A stretch of DNA of 64,000 nt from Microbispora siamensis (GTDB lineage Bacteria > Actinomycetota > Actinomycetes > Streptosporangiales > Streptosporangiaceae): assembly GCF_016863095.1 (NCBI RefSeq), contig NZ_BOOF01000004.1, positions 402,502-466,501 of the forward strand, read 5' to 3'. Shown one piece after another: positions 25,558 to 35,349 of the stretch; the stretch's first letter is position 1, and each line of letters starts with the position of its first letter. The notes beneath the pieces were generated by a model. The model saw nothing but the letters and a program-made list of their open reading frames with translations. It was not told the origin of the DNA and ran no database searches. The position numbers were made by a program, and so were the translations under genes.

Positions 25558-26704
25558 GATTCGTGAGCCAGCGGAGGGCGACCGCCGCCGCCAGGCGGGG
25601 CGGCACGGTGCCCGCTCCGAGCCCCACGTCGACGAGCAGGTCGAACACCTCGGTGCGGCGCGCGGCGACGGCGATCGCCGCGTCAATGAAGCCGGGGGAG
25701 CGGGCGGCCAGGGCGAGCGCGTCGGTGGTGCGCAGGTGCCGCCCGAGCGCCCGGCGCAGCCCGCGCCGGTAGGCCCGCAGCGGGTCGTCCGGCGAACCGA
25801 TCGCCGCCTCGGCGGCCAGCCGCCCCGACAGCAGTGCGTAGTAGATGCCCTCGCCGGTCAGCGGGTTGACGAGGCTCGCCGCGTCGCCCGCCAGCAGCAC
25901 CCGGCCCGCCCCCGGCACCGGCCGCCCGCTCGACAGCGGCAGGTGATGGGCCCGCAGGTCGCGGACGGGTGACCTGATCTCGCCCAGCAGGGGCAGGAGC
26001 CGGGCCAGCCGCCCGTGCAGGATCTCGCGCCCCGGCCGGCCGTCTTCTCTCAGCATGGGCAGCAGCAGGCCGTAGCCGACGTTGGCCGTGCCGTCGCCCA
26101 CCGGGAACGACCAGGCATAGGCCGGCCAGGCCTCGCTCTGCATGACGATGACCTGCTCGTCGTCGTCCGGCGGCACGTCGGCGTACCCGCGCACCGCGAT
26201 GGCGGTGTGCCGGTCCGGGCTCGGCGGGACGCCGATCAGCCGCCGTACGGCCGAGTTGGCGCCGTCGGCGGCGACGACCGTGCGGGCGACCAGATGGCCG
26301 TCGATCACGACGTGCTCGCCGAGGGCGGTCAGCGTACGCACCCGGTGGCGGCGGACCTCCACGCCCCGCGCCCGCGCCGCCTCGACCAGCCGGGCGTCGA
26401 AGACCCGGCGGGGGACCACGTGGTTGGGCCGCGCGACGACGGCCGAGACGCGGGCTCCGCCGGGTGACGTCACCGACAGCCGCGGCGTCGGCCGGTGGTC
26501 GTCGAGCAGACCGGGCAGCCCGAGCAGCGCGAGCTCCTGCCGTGCGTGCGCCGCGATGCCGTCGCCGCAGGCCTTGTCGCGCGGGAAGGCCGCCCGGTCG
26601 AGCAGCAGCACCCGGCGCCCGGGGTCGAGCTGCCTGGCCCGCAGCGCGGCGGCCGAGCCCGCCGGCCCGGCGCCGACCACCACCAGGTCCCAGACGTCGC
26701 TCAC
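25550..26704 (-). CDS. Geranylgeranyl reductase-family flavoprotein
   Basis: About 384 residues from GTG 26704. It has the N-terminal FAD fold 'DLVVVGAGPAGSAAALRA', the family motif 'FPRDKACGDGI', the middle 'VVAADGANSAVRRLIG' and the second FAD motif 'GRVLLAGDAASLVNPLTGEG'. This is the GGR family, which reduces isoprenoid double bonds (menaquinone or lipid side chains) or acts on related substrates. Upstream in-frame sequence is antisense to the serine hydrolase and is rejected. The start lies 3 bases after the serine hydrolase gene's end, so the two form a tight minus-strand operon. No other isoprenoid genes are nearby. Confidence 0.88.
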   Translation of the reverse strand: MSDVWDLVVVGAGPAGSAAALRARQLDPGRRVLLLDRAAFPRDKACGDGIAAHARQELALLGLPGLLDDHRPTPRLSVTSPGGARVSAVVARPNHVVPRRVFDARLVEAARARGVEVRRHRVRTLTALGEHVVIDGHLVARTVVAADGANSAVRRLIGVPPSPDRHTAIAVRGYADVPPDDDEQVIVMQSEAWPAYAWSFPVGDGTANVGYGLLLPMLREDGRPGREILHGRLARLLPLLGEIRSPVRDLRAHHLPLSSGRPVPGAGRVLLAGDAASLVNPLTGEGIYYALLSGRLAAEAAIGSPDDPLRAYRRGLRRALGRHLRTTDALALAARSPGFIDAAIAVAARRTEVFDLLVDVGLGAGTVPPRLAAAVALRWLTNLT

Positions 26705-26706
26705 AT

Positions 26707-27972
26707 TTACAGACCGTACGTGGAGAAGAGGTTGGTGGTGGGCCAGGACTTCACCGAGTTCGCGGCGGTGTGGAGAAGGGAGTCGATGTCCCCGTAGTTC
26801 AGCCCCGAGGCGTCGTCGCGCTGGTCGAACAGCACCACCCAGCTCAGCCCGTCGTAGCGCCGGACCATGAGCGTGGAGGTGCCGGCCAGCGATCCCGTGT
26901 GCCAGGTGTTGCGGCCCCCGGTGACCGGGCGGACCTGCCAGCCGAGGCCGTAGTACCAGCCGTCGGAGTTGATCCCGATCGACGGCTTGGCGAACGCCTT
27001 GGAGATCGACGCCGAGGTCAGCACGCCGGCCGCGTCGAAGAGGGTGGTGAACTTGGCCAGGTCGACGGCCGTGGCGAGCCATCCGCCGTGGGCGGCCATG
27101 TTATCGAGGTTGAACCCGCCGTACGGGAAGGGCACCACGGAGTTGGAGGTGTCGATCACGCTCTTGCCGGTGTACTGGGAGAAGTACGGCACCTCGCCCG
27201 ATTTGCGGAGGCTCTTCGCGGTCCTGCCGAGCACCATCCGCTTGATCTTGAGGGGCGTCAGTACCTTGCTCTGGACGTAGCTCGCGTACGAGACCCCACT
27301 CGCCTTCTCGATGATCTTCTGCAGGAGGAGGTATCCGTAGTTCGAGTACGCGTACGTCGTCCCGGGGGCGTGGTCGAGCTTGAGGCCGGACGTGTGTTTG
27401 ATGATCTGCGCCTGCGTGATCGGCAGCGGGACGCCGAGCGCCGTCGCGATGACCCGGTCCTTGAACATCGGGTCGCCCGAGATCTCGGAATCCCACCCGC
27501 CGAGGTGCTGCAGCAGGTGGGTCACGGTGACGTTGGCGAGGCGCGGGTCGGCGGTCGTGCTCAGCCCCAGCAGGGGCGCGACCTTGGCCGAGAGGCTGAG
27601 CTTGCCGTCCTGCGCCAGCTTCAAGACCGCGGCGGCGGTGACCGGCTTGCTCAGGCTCGCGACGCGGAACAGCGAGGTGGGCCCGGCCGCGAACGAGGTG
27701 TCCGCCGTCCAGTTGTAGCCCCGGGCGAGCACGAGCTTGCCCTTGCGGACCACGGCGAGGGACGCGTGCGGGATCGTCCGTGCCTGCATGAAGCGCTTCA
27801 GCGTGTCGTCGAAGGGCTTGAGCGACGTCGCGCTGCGGCCGGTGACGCTCCACACGCGGGCCGCCGCGCTCGCCGGGGACGCGGGCAGCCCGGCGGCCAG
27901 CCCGGCCGTCGCGCCGCCCGCCAGCAGGCGCAGGGCGGCCCTGCGGGAGACGGAAAACGTTTCCGAAGTCAT
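26707..27972 (-). CDS. Secreted serine hydrolase, class C beta-lactamase/DD-peptidase fold
   Basis: 421 residues with a twin-arginine signal ('[20 protein letters not shown]', cleavage near 'ASA'). The catalytic motifs are SxxK in '[13 protein letters not shown]', YxN in '[11 protein letters not shown]' and the third-box 'HTGS'. 'LLQHLGGWD' is the typical conserved block. Members hydrolyse peptides, esters or beta-lactams outside the cell; D-aminopeptidase/esterase activity is as likely as antibiotic hydrolysis. It is first in a two-gene operon with the geranylgeranyl reductase-like gene. Confidence 0.9.
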   Translation of the reverse strand: MTSETFSVSRRAALRLLAGGATAGLAAGLPASPASAAARVWSVTGRSATSLKPFDDTLKRFMQARTIPHASLAVVRKGKLVLARGYNWTADTSFAAGPTSLFRVASLSKPVTAAAVLKLAQDGKLSLSAKVAPLLGLSTTADPRLANVTVTHLLQHLGGWDSEISGDPMFKDRVIATALGVPLPITQAQIIKHTSGLKLDHAPGTTYAYSNYGYLLLQKIIEKASGVSYASYVQSKVLTPLKIKRMVLGRTAKSLRKSGEVPYFSQYTGKSVIDTSNSVVPFPYGGFNLDNMAAHGGWLATAVDLAKFTTLFDAAGVLTSASISKAFAKPSIGINSDGWYYGLGWQVRPVTGGRNTWHTGSLAGTSTLMVRRYDGLSWVVLFDQRDDASGLNYGDIDSLLHTAANSVKSWPTTNLFSTYGL

Positions 27973-28064
27973 GTCGCGTGATTTTAGGGGAGATTTGACC
28001 GTTCATGACCGCTGCTTTGACGGTGCCGCCCTGAGGCTGTGTGCGAAACGTCTGGAACATGGAC

Positions 28065-28083
28065 GCAACGTGTCGGCAACGTG
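28065..28083 (+). promoter_or_regulatory. Direct repeat upstream of the aldehyde dehydrogenase gene
   Basis: GCAACGTG occurs at 28065-28072 and again at 28076-28083, exactly 11 bases (one helical turn) apart. Further ACGT cores lie at 28048 and 28094. They lie 57-75 bases before the dehydrogenase ATG, where an activator such as the GAF regulator could bind. Confidence 0.4.
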
Positions 28084-28140
28084 CCCGCGACTAACGTCCG
28101 GGGCGTCAGACCCACACCCTGTCCGGGAGGTCCATCTCAT

Positions 28141-29661
<1,521 letters not shown>

Positions 29662-29662
<1 letters not shown>

Positions 29663-30042
29663 TGCCCGAGGTGTCCCGCGTGGACCTCACCCCCGCGGCC
29701 GCCGACCTCATCCGGCGGCTGCGGGCGGCCCACGGCCCGCTGATGTTCCACCAGTCCGGCGGCTGCTGCGACGGCAGCGCCCCCATGTGCTACCTGGAGG
29801 GCGAGTTCCGCACCGGCTCCTCCGACGTGCTGCTCGCCTCGCTGACCGTCGAGGGCGTCGACGAGCCGGTCACGTTCTGGATGTCGGCGAGCCAGTTCGA
29901 GCGCTGGCGGCACACCCACCTGACCGTGGACGTCGTCCCCGGCCGGGGCAGCGGCTTCTCCCTTGAGGCGCCCGAGGGCGTGCGTTTCCTGATCCGTTCC
30001 CGCCTGCTCACCGACGCCGAACGCGCCGTCCTCGACGGCTGA
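29662..30042 (+). CDS. DUF779 protein, partner of the aldehyde dehydrogenase
   Basis: 126 residues with the family landmarks 'LMFHQSGGCCDGSAPMCY' (three cysteines, possible metal site), 'TFWMSASQFERWRHTHLTVDV', 'GRGSGFSLEAPEGVRFLIRS'. DUF779 genes almost always follow ExaC-type aldehyde dehydrogenase genes, as here, but the exact role is unknown; an accessory or maturation role is the common inference. Its ATG overlaps the preceding stop. Confidence 0.88.
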
Positions 30043-30168
30043 CCGGCCTCTCGAAGAGAGCTCCTCCCGGCATTGGTCGCCTCCGTCACTCATTGACGTG
30101 ACAATGTGACGGTAAGTAATGTGCCCGCTGTAGTGGTGCAAGGTGGCGAGCGGGCCGGGAGGGGTACG

Positions 30169-30846
30169 GTGAGCATGCGGCTGATCAGGGGAGGAGCGGT
30201 GATCAGCATGCCCGTCGACTCGCCGAATCCTCTGGCCGGGGCCGTGCTGTCCATACTCGTGGCGGCGCGGGAGCTGAGTCTGCCAGTGACCGAGGCTCAC
30301 CTGGTGGGGCTGCTTTATCTCACCGACGTCGCCGCCGTCGAGGCGGGGCATCCACCGATCACCGGGGCCACCTGGCGCCTCGGGCGCCGCGGTCCCTATG
30401 ACCCCGCCCTTACGCGGGCCCAGGACTATGTGGTGGAGAGCGAGCTCGCGGAGCGCGGAGACGACGAATCCGCTGACCCGGAGGCGGGCGCGTTGTCCTT
30501 GACCATGGAAGTGGACGATCCTCTGGACCCTGACGCCATGAGATTCGTCCGCACGGTCGTGGCCCTGCACGGGGGAAAGGACACCGCTGTGCTTCGGACC
30601 GTGGTGGACGCGACCGTGCCGGTCGTCGAGGCGCAGGCGGGCGGAGAGTCGGGCGTCCTGCTCGACCTCAGCCGGGCACGGCGGCGCAGGCAGGCCACGG
30701 CGCTGCTCGCGCGAGCGAGGGCGAGGCGTGTGTCGATGCCTCCCGAGCACGGCGACCCCGGTGCCGGTGCGATCCTCAAGGAGGAGTTCCTGCAGACGCG
30801 AGACGCTCTGCGCCGCGCTAACGCGAAGGCCCTGGACGACCGGTGA
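30169..30846 (+). CDS. Probable antitoxin resembling the Panacea/SocA domain
   Basis: 225 residues from GTG 30169 (GGGAGG 6 bases before); ATG 30175, GTG 30199 and ATG 30208 are alternatives. Around residues 30-90 'EAHLVGLLYLTDVAAVEAGH', then 'PITGATWRLGRRGPYDPAL' matches the pattern of SocA/Panacea domains (KLLYLaD, then a 'pitg..y....GP' segment). The C-terminal half is a charged helical region ending 'RRANAKALDDR'. Its stop overlaps the start of a MazF/PemK-like gene by 4 bases (GTGA), the classic antitoxin-toxin arrangement. A TTGACG-like -35 at 30093 may belong to its promoter. The Panacea assignment is pattern-based. Confidence 0.65.
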   Translation: MSMRLIRGGAVISMPVDSPNPLAGAVLSILVAARELSLPVTEAHLVGLLYLTDVAAVEAGHPPITGATWRLGRRGPYDPALTRAQDYVVESELAERGDDESADPEAGALSLTMEVDDPLDPDAMRFVRTVVALHGGKDTAVLRTVVDATVPVVEAQAGGESGVLLDLSRARRRRQATALLARARARRVSMPPEHGDPGAGAILKEEFLQTRDALRRANAKALDDR

Positions 30847-31214
30847 AGTCGTTCGTTCGGAAGGGTGGTGTCTACTACGTCTCCGACAGATCGCTCACGA
30901 TGCCGCCCAACGACCAGCGCAATCTTCACTCTCGGCGACCGGTCGTCGTCCTGAGTGGTGACGCGAAGAACCAGCAGTCGGACTGGGATTTGATCTACGT
31001 TGCGCCGTTGTCGACGGCCACGACCCTCAAAACCGAGTACTGCGTCAAGCTCGCCCAGGGGATCGCCAACCTGCCCAGTAAGTGCTGGGTGCGCACCGTC
31101 TGCGCACAGCCCTTTCTCAAGGAGGAGCTCGGCGACTATCTGGGGCAACTGCCACCGCAGTTGGTGGCACTGATCGAGGACAACCTGTTCGCCTACCTTG
31201 GCCTCGTCGACTGA
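30843..31214 (+). CDS. PemK/MazF-like toxin
   Basis: 123 residues from GTG 30843. MazF-fold landmarks: 'VRKGGVYYVSDRS' (first strand, RGDIY-like), 'RRPVVVLSGDAKNQQSDWDL' (RPVVVLS), 'IYVAPLSTAT' (third strand with Ser/Thr) and 'WVRTVCAQPFLKEEL' at the position of the family's conserved late block. MazF/PemK proteins are mRNA endoribonucleases that are held inactive by the upstream gene product. The loop between strands is longer than in short MazFs. The gene ends at a strong hairpin, so the pair forms a closed two-gene unit. Confidence 0.75.
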   Translation: MKSFVRKGGVYYVSDRSLTMPPNDQRNLHSRRPVVVLSGDAKNQQSDWDLIYVAPLSTATTLKTEYCVKLAQGIANLPSKCWVRTVCAQPFLKEELGDYLGQLPPQLVALIEDNLFAYLGLVD

Positions 31215-31222
31215 GGGCGAGA

Positions 31223-31252
31223 GGAGGCCGCGGCGGGGTGGCCGCGGCCTCC
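31223..31252. terminator. Strong hairpin terminator between convergent genes
   Basis: GGAGGCCGCGGC (31223-31234) and GCCGCGGCCTCC (31241-31252) form a perfect 12-base stem with a 6-base loop, 9 bases after the toxin stop and 42 bases before the pectate lyase stop on the other strand. Confidence 0.8.
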
Positions 31253-31293
31253 GGGACTTCACAGGGACGTGCCGGTACCTGTGGGTTCTGGAA

Positions 31294-32823
31294 CTAGATC
31301 TTGCCGGTGCCCGCGTTGGCGAGGACGTTCGCCTTCACGCCGCTGGGGTTGTCCACCGTGTACGAGTACGGGATGGAGGCGACGCGGCCGGAGGTCTGCG
31401 GCGTGCCGGAGTTCACGAAGTAGTTGTTGCGGGCGACGATCGACCCGCCCGGCGACGAGCCCTCGGCGGTGTGGGTGGGCTCGGCGATGTTCTCGAAGTA
31501 GTTGCCCTCGACGAGCACCCCGGCGCCGCAGGTGGAGGCGATGCCGTAGCTGTAGTCGGTGTAGGACGGGTCCTTGTAGTAGTAGTTGTTGAACACGTGG
31601 ACCGGGTTGCCGAAGCGCACCCGCGGGTTGCGCTGGGCGCAGGTCTGGAACGCGTTGTGGTGGTACGTCACGCGCAGGTGCCCGGAGTCCTCGGAGCTGT
31701 TGCCGTCGCTGTGGCCGACGAGCGAGCACTTGACGTGGTCGTGCAGCTTGCTCCAGGAGACGGTGACGTAGTCGGAGCCGTGCGTGATGTCCAGCAGGCC
31801 GTCGTAGTAGTCCGTGCCGTGGCTGGTGTCGCTCGACAGGTCGTTGTGGTCGAGCCACACGCGCTTGGCGTTGTCGAGGTGGATCGCGTCGCCGTTGCCG
31901 TTGCCGGCCTGGACCTTCGAGATCTTCATGTTGCGCACGATGACGTTGCTGACGTCACGGATGTTCAGGCCGCAGCCGGTCAGCCCGGAGTTCGCGCCGA
32001 CGCCGAGGACGGTGGTGTTGCCGCCCACCCGGACGTCCTCGGAGCAGGTGAAGTTGCCGTTCACCTGGACGATCTTCGCGGCGTCGCCCTTCACGGCGGT
32101 GGTGAGCGCGGTCAGGGAGGTGACCGTCGTCGTGGCGCCGCCTGCGCCGCCGGTCGTGCCGCCGCCCTGGGTCGCCCAGCCGATCAGCCCGGTGGTGGGC
32201 GGGGTGGTCGGGCCGCCCGTGGGCGTGGTGCTCGGCGTGGGCGACGGGCTTCTCGTCGGCGTGACAGTGGGGGTGGCCGTGGGCGTGCCGCTCGGGGTCG
32301 AGCCGGTCGGCTGGAGGGTCCACTGCTTGGTGGACACCGAGTCGCAGGAGTTCTGTTGCACCAGGGCACCCGAGGAGGTGGAGTTGTCCTTGGTGTTCAG
32401 GCACTTGTCGCTGTTGGCGTTGACCACCTGGTAGTTCGAGCCCGAGGCGGTGAGCTCCCAGGTCTGGGAGGACGCTCCGGTGCACGACTCCTGCTGGACG
32501 GCCTTGCCCGCGGAGGTGGAGGCCCCGGCGACCCCGGCGCACTTGCCGCTGTTGCCGGCGGCCAGGCGGAAGCCGCTGCCCTGGGACGAGAGGTTCCAGG
32601 TCTGGTTGCTCGCGCCGTTGCAACTGGAAACCGTGAGCTGCACGCCGTCGGAGGTGCTGCTGCCCGGAACGGTGAGGCACAGACCGCTGGCGCCGTTCAC
32701 GATCCGGTAGGCGCCGGCACTCGGCGCCGCGTTGGAGACGCCGACGAACACGCCGCCGACCAGGGCGGCGACCCCGGCGAGGGTGCCGATCACCCCGACT
32801 CCGGTTCTGGTTCTGGTTCTCAA
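31294..32823 (-). CDS. Secreted pectate lyase (PL1) with N-terminal ricin-type lectin domain
   Basis: About 509 residues from a TTG start at 32823, supported by AGGAG 7 bases upstream; GTG/ATG codons further up lack one. Signal peptide 'VGVIGTLAGVAALVGGVFVG' with cleavage near 'SNAAP'. Next a ricin B-type beta-trefoil of about 130 residues with three Q-x-W units ('NQTWNL', 'SQTWEL', 'TKQWTL'), then a Thr/Pro linker. The catalytic parallel beta-helix carries 'DAIHLDNAKRVWLDHNDLSS', 'YYDGLLDITHGSDYVTVSWS' and 'HLRVTYHHNAFQTCAQRNPRVRFG', the pectate lyase calcium and Arg active-site block. It cleaves polygalacturonate by beta-elimination. A 10-5-10 palindrome lies upstream. Confidence 0.93.
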   Translation of the reverse strand: MRTRTRTGVGVIGTLAGVAALVGGVFVGVSNAAPSAGAYRIVNGASGLCLTVPGSSTSDGVQLTVSSCNGASNQTWNLSSQGSGFRLAAGNSGKCAGVAGASTSAGKAVQQESCTGASSQTWELTASGSNYQVVNANSDKCLNTKDNSTSSGALVQQNSCDSVSTKQWTLQPTGSTPSGTPTATPTVTPTRSPSPTPSTTPTGGPTTPPTTGLIGWATQGGGTTGGAGGATTTVTSLTALTTAVKGDAAKIVQVNGNFTCSEDVRVGGNTTVLGVGANSGLTGCGLNIRDVSNVIVRNMKISKVQAGNGNGDAIHLDNAKRVWLDHNDLSSDTSHGTDYYDGLLDITHGSDYVTVSWSKLHDHVKCSLVGHSDGNSSEDSGHLRVTYHHNAFQTCAQRNPRVRFGNPVHVFNNYYYKDPSYTDYSYGIASTCGAGVLVEGNYFENIAEPTHTAEGSSPGGSIVARNNYFVNSGTPQTSGRVASIPYSYTVDNPSGVKANVLANAGTGKI

Positions 32824-32896
32824 AGCCGAGCTCCTTGCATGTCGTGCAGGACCCCTGACCGAGGGGGTGACTCCTGGTCCCGCGAAGGGGGGGCGT

Positions 32897-32921
32897 TCAT
32901 GAATGCGAACAGCATTCATGA
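32897..32921. promoter_or_regulatory. Palindromic operator upstream of the pectate lyase
   Basis: TCATGAATGC (32897-32906) and GCATTCATGA (32912-32921) are a perfect 10-base inverted repeat around GAACA, 74-98 bases upstream of the lyase TTG. The site is AT-rich against its surroundings. The repressor is unknown. The ATGAAT half-site resembles but does not equal the GGAATGAATT motif found at 39-52 kb. Confidence 0.7.
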
Positions 32922-33093
32922 GGAGGAACAACACGCATCAAATTACGGACCTGTTAAGCGCCGGTCAACGGATTCGCGCGGTGCGGGTTTCGAGCCGCCT
33001 CGTCGCTCACCCCGGTTGGGCAGGTGGAGGCGGACGGCGGTCCTCTGAGATCATCGTGAAACGTTCACGCCGGATCGCGGGGAAGGATGGCGA

Positions 33094-33738
33094 ATGAGCG
33101 AGGGGCCAGGGTTCGAGACGCCGTTCAGCGAGTGGCTGCGGTCGGCGAGCGAGCCGGACTGGACGGCGGTGGTCACGCATCCCTTCGCCGCGGGGATCCA
33201 TGACGGCACCGCCGACATGCGCCGCTACCTTGAGCAGGACTTCCAGTTCGTGGACTCCTTCACGGCGCTGCTCGGCGCCGCGGTCGCGGCGGCCGACACC
33301 TTCGAGGCGCGGGTGGCCGTGGGCCGCTTCCTCGGGCAGACCGTCGCCGACACCGAGCACAGCTACTTCCACCGCGCGCTCGCCGAGCTCGGGGGCGAGC
33401 AGGCCCCGCCGGAGCCGGTGACGGTCGAGTTCCGGGCCCTGATGGACGAGGTGCGCCTCAGCCAGGACTATCCGCTGATCCTGGCGGTGCTGTGCGTGGC
33501 CGAGTGGACCTACCTCGGCTGGGCCTCGCGGGCCATCGGGCTCCCGGCGGGCTTCGTCCATCGGGAGTGGATCGACCTGCACAGCGGGCCGGAGTTCGAG
33601 GCGTGGGTGGGCTTCCTGCGCGGCGAGCTCGACCGGCTCGGCCCCGGCCTCGACGAGAACGGCCGGGCCCGGGTGCTGGACGTCTTCCGCCGGGCGACCA
33701 CCCTGGAGCGCCGCTTCTTCGACATGGCGCTCGGCTAA
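33094..33738 (+). CDS. TenA/thiaminase II-family protein
   Basis: 214 residues, all helical. 'FETPFSEWLRSASEPDWTAV', 'YLEQDFQFVDSF', 'CVAEWTYLGWA' and the late 'FRRATTLERRFFDMA' fit the TenA family, which hydrolyses thiamine breakdown products to recycle the pyrimidine. A Cys precedes 'VAEWTYLGWA', close to the family's nucleophile position, and acidic residues are near the expected general-base position. There is no thiamine gene nearby, and several related paralogues have other roles. Its stop overlaps the convergent SRPBCC gene by 4 bases. Confidence 0.82.
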   Translation: MSEGPGFETPFSEWLRSASEPDWTAVVTHPFAAGIHDGTADMRRYLEQDFQFVDSFTALLGAAVAAADTFEARVAVGRFLGQTVADTEHSYFHRALAELGGEQAPPEPVTVEFRALMDEVRLSQDYPLILAVLCVAEWTYLGWASRAIGLPAGFVHREWIDLHSGPEFEAWVGFLRGELDRLGPGLDENGRARVLDVFRRATTLERRFFDMALG

Positions 33739-34169
33739 ACACACAGGACGGCGAGGCGGCGCAGGGACACGCGCAGGAAGACCGCGCTCACCGGCCCGGC
33801 GACCCGCCAGCCGATCCGCCCCACCAGGCCGAGGGGCACGTGGAGGTTCTCCTCCCAGACGATCCTGCTCCCGCCGCCGGGACGGGGCAGCACGTGGAAC
33901 CGCCCGACGCCGCGTACGACACGGCCGGTGTGGCGGACCTCCACCTCGTGTGGCGGCCGCCAGCCGGTGACGTCCATCGTGTCCACGAACGACAGCCGGC
34001 CGATCCCGGTGGCCGCCGCCAGCCTGCTGCCCCTGCTGTGGCCGTCGCCGGCGACCACCCACGCCCGGGTCAGCAGCATCCACTCGTGCTGCCGGGGCCA
34101 GTCGGTCAGCACGGCGAAGACCCGCTCCGGGCTCGCCTGCGCGTCCACCGCCACCGAGAGGATCTCCAC
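33735..34169 (-). CDS. SRPBCC (START-like) family protein
   Basis: 144 residues with the helix-grip pattern: 'ILSVAVDAQASPERVFAVLTDW' (first strand and helix), 'WMLLTRAWVV', 'GWRPPHEVEVRHTGRVVRG' and a long C-terminal helix with 'VGRIGWRVAGPVSAVFLRVSLRRL'. Such proteins bind lipids or polyketide-like ligands in a deep cavity. No partner is evident. The gene lies 27 bases downstream of the winged-helix gene start region and is likely transcribed alone or with it. Confidence 0.82.
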   Translation of the reverse strand: MEILSVAVDAQASPERVFAVLTDWPRQHEWMLLTRAWVVAGDGHSRGSRLAAATGIGRLSFVDTMDVTGWRPPHEVEVRHTGRVVRGVGRFHVLPRPGGGSRIVWEENLHVPLGLVGRIGWRVAGPVSAVFLRVSLRRLAVLCV

Positions 34170-34196
34170 CCCGTACGTCCTACCCAGGTGAGCGTC

Positions 34197-35303
34197 CTAT
34201 CCCAGGAAGCGGATGTCGCGGGCGGAGGCGTCGCCGGCCGCGAACTCCAGCAGGCGCTCGCCCTCGGCCGCCAGCGCGTCGCGGGTGGCGGCGCCGAGTG
34301 GCGCGAACGGCTCGATCTCCAGGACCGCGGTCTCCCCGGCCCGCTCGGTCCGCCGCCGCTCGATCCGCTCCCGTTCGATTCGCCACAGCCCCGCGACGAA
34401 CCCGTCGACCAGGATCGTCGCGCGGATGATCCCGTTGACCGTGAACACCCGCAGGCGGTGCTCCTCGGCCATCACCCGCGTCCGGTCGGCGTGCGAGAGC
34501 AGCAGGTTGTCGAACTCGGGCAGGAACCGCACCGGCGCCTCGGCGTCCGGGCCGGGCAGCGGCGCCCCGGGCAGGTCGAACAGCTCCACCCCGTTCTCGT
34601 CCCGGTAGGTGACCAGGTCGAGGCCCTTCACCACCGAGCGCAGCCCGGTCAGGCCCGACCAGGTCTGCATGTCCTTCACCGACGCCGGTCCGAAGGCGCG
34701 CAGGTAACGCAGCACCATGTCGCCGGCGGCCGAGCCGTCGCCGAGCGGTCGGCCCAGCCATGACTCCGCCGGGACGTGCCGCGCCTGGCCCGAGGCGCCC
34801 CACACGCCACGCGGCGGGACCTGCACCAGCGGCACGACCGCGCGTACGGCCTGGGCGAGCGCGTCGCGGCCCGGCCACCGCTGCCCGAGCAGTTCCTCCA
34901 GCTCCGCGAAGCTCAGTGGCCGCTCCTCCATCAGGGCGCGGGCGGCGCTCGCCACCTCGCCGAGGTCCACCCCGTCCAGCCGCCTGCCGTATGAGGTGCG
35001 CAGCAACCGGTCGAGGAGCGGCTGCATGACCGGGCGCAGGGCGAGGCAGTCGTCGGCGCTGACGAGATGGATGGTGCCGCGCATCAGCGCGATCCGTACG
35101 GCCGTGCGGTCGGTGAGCAGCCCGGCCAGGTCCTCGTGCCGGAAGTCCAGCAGGCGGGTCCACAGGCCGACGTAGGCTGGGAGAGGAGCCTGCGACTGCA
35201 TGCCCACCAGGTGCTCGATCGCGGCCAGAGCCTTGACGTGGTGGCGGCTCAGCAGCATCTGGCGGTCGAGCAGCGCGCGGTTGAGCATACGTCGGGTCAG
35301 CAC
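34197..35303 (-). CDS. Winged helix DNA-binding domain protein (AlkZ-like HTH_42 family)
   Basis: 368 residues from GTG 35303, with no visible ribosome site, so possibly leaderless. The family start 'LTRRMLNRALLDRQMLL' with 'ALAAIEHLVGMQSQAPLPAYVGLWTRL' and 'RGTIHLVSADDCLALRP', then 'AFGPASVKDMQTWSGL' and 'PEFDNLLLSHADRTRVM', is diagnostic of the HTH_42 family. This family includes the DNA glycosylases AlkZ/YcaQ that unhook interstrand crosslinks, sometimes as self-resistance to DNA-damaging antibiotics. Whether this member keeps glycosylase activity cannot be told. It is divergent from the regulator at 35350. Confidence 0.85.
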   Translation of the reverse strand: MLTRRMLNRALLDRQMLLSRHHVKALAAIEHLVGMQSQAPLPAYVGLWTRLLDFRHEDLAGLLTDRTAVRIALMRGTIHLVSADDCLALRPVMQPLLDRLLRTSYGRRLDGVDLGEVASAARALMEERPLSFAELEELLGQRWPGRDALAQAVRAVVPLVQVPPRGVWGASGQARHVPAESWLGRPLGDGSAAGDMVLRYLRAFGPASVKDMQTWSGLTGLRSVVKGLDLVTYRDENGVELFDLPGAPLPGPDAEAPVRFLPEFDNLLLSHADRTRVMAEEHRLRVFTVNGIIRATILVDGFVAGLWRIERERIERRRTERAGETAVLEIEPFAPLGAATRDALAAEGERLLEFAAGDASARDIRFLG

Positions 35304-35349
35304 GCCGCAAACATAACGCCCGGCACCGACAGAACCGGGGGTGCCGCTG

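Noticed and set aside
26707..27972. Serine hydrolase as a beta-lactam resistance gene
   Set aside because: Class C-like motifs are shared with many esterases and D-peptidases; nothing points to antibiotic hydrolysis.
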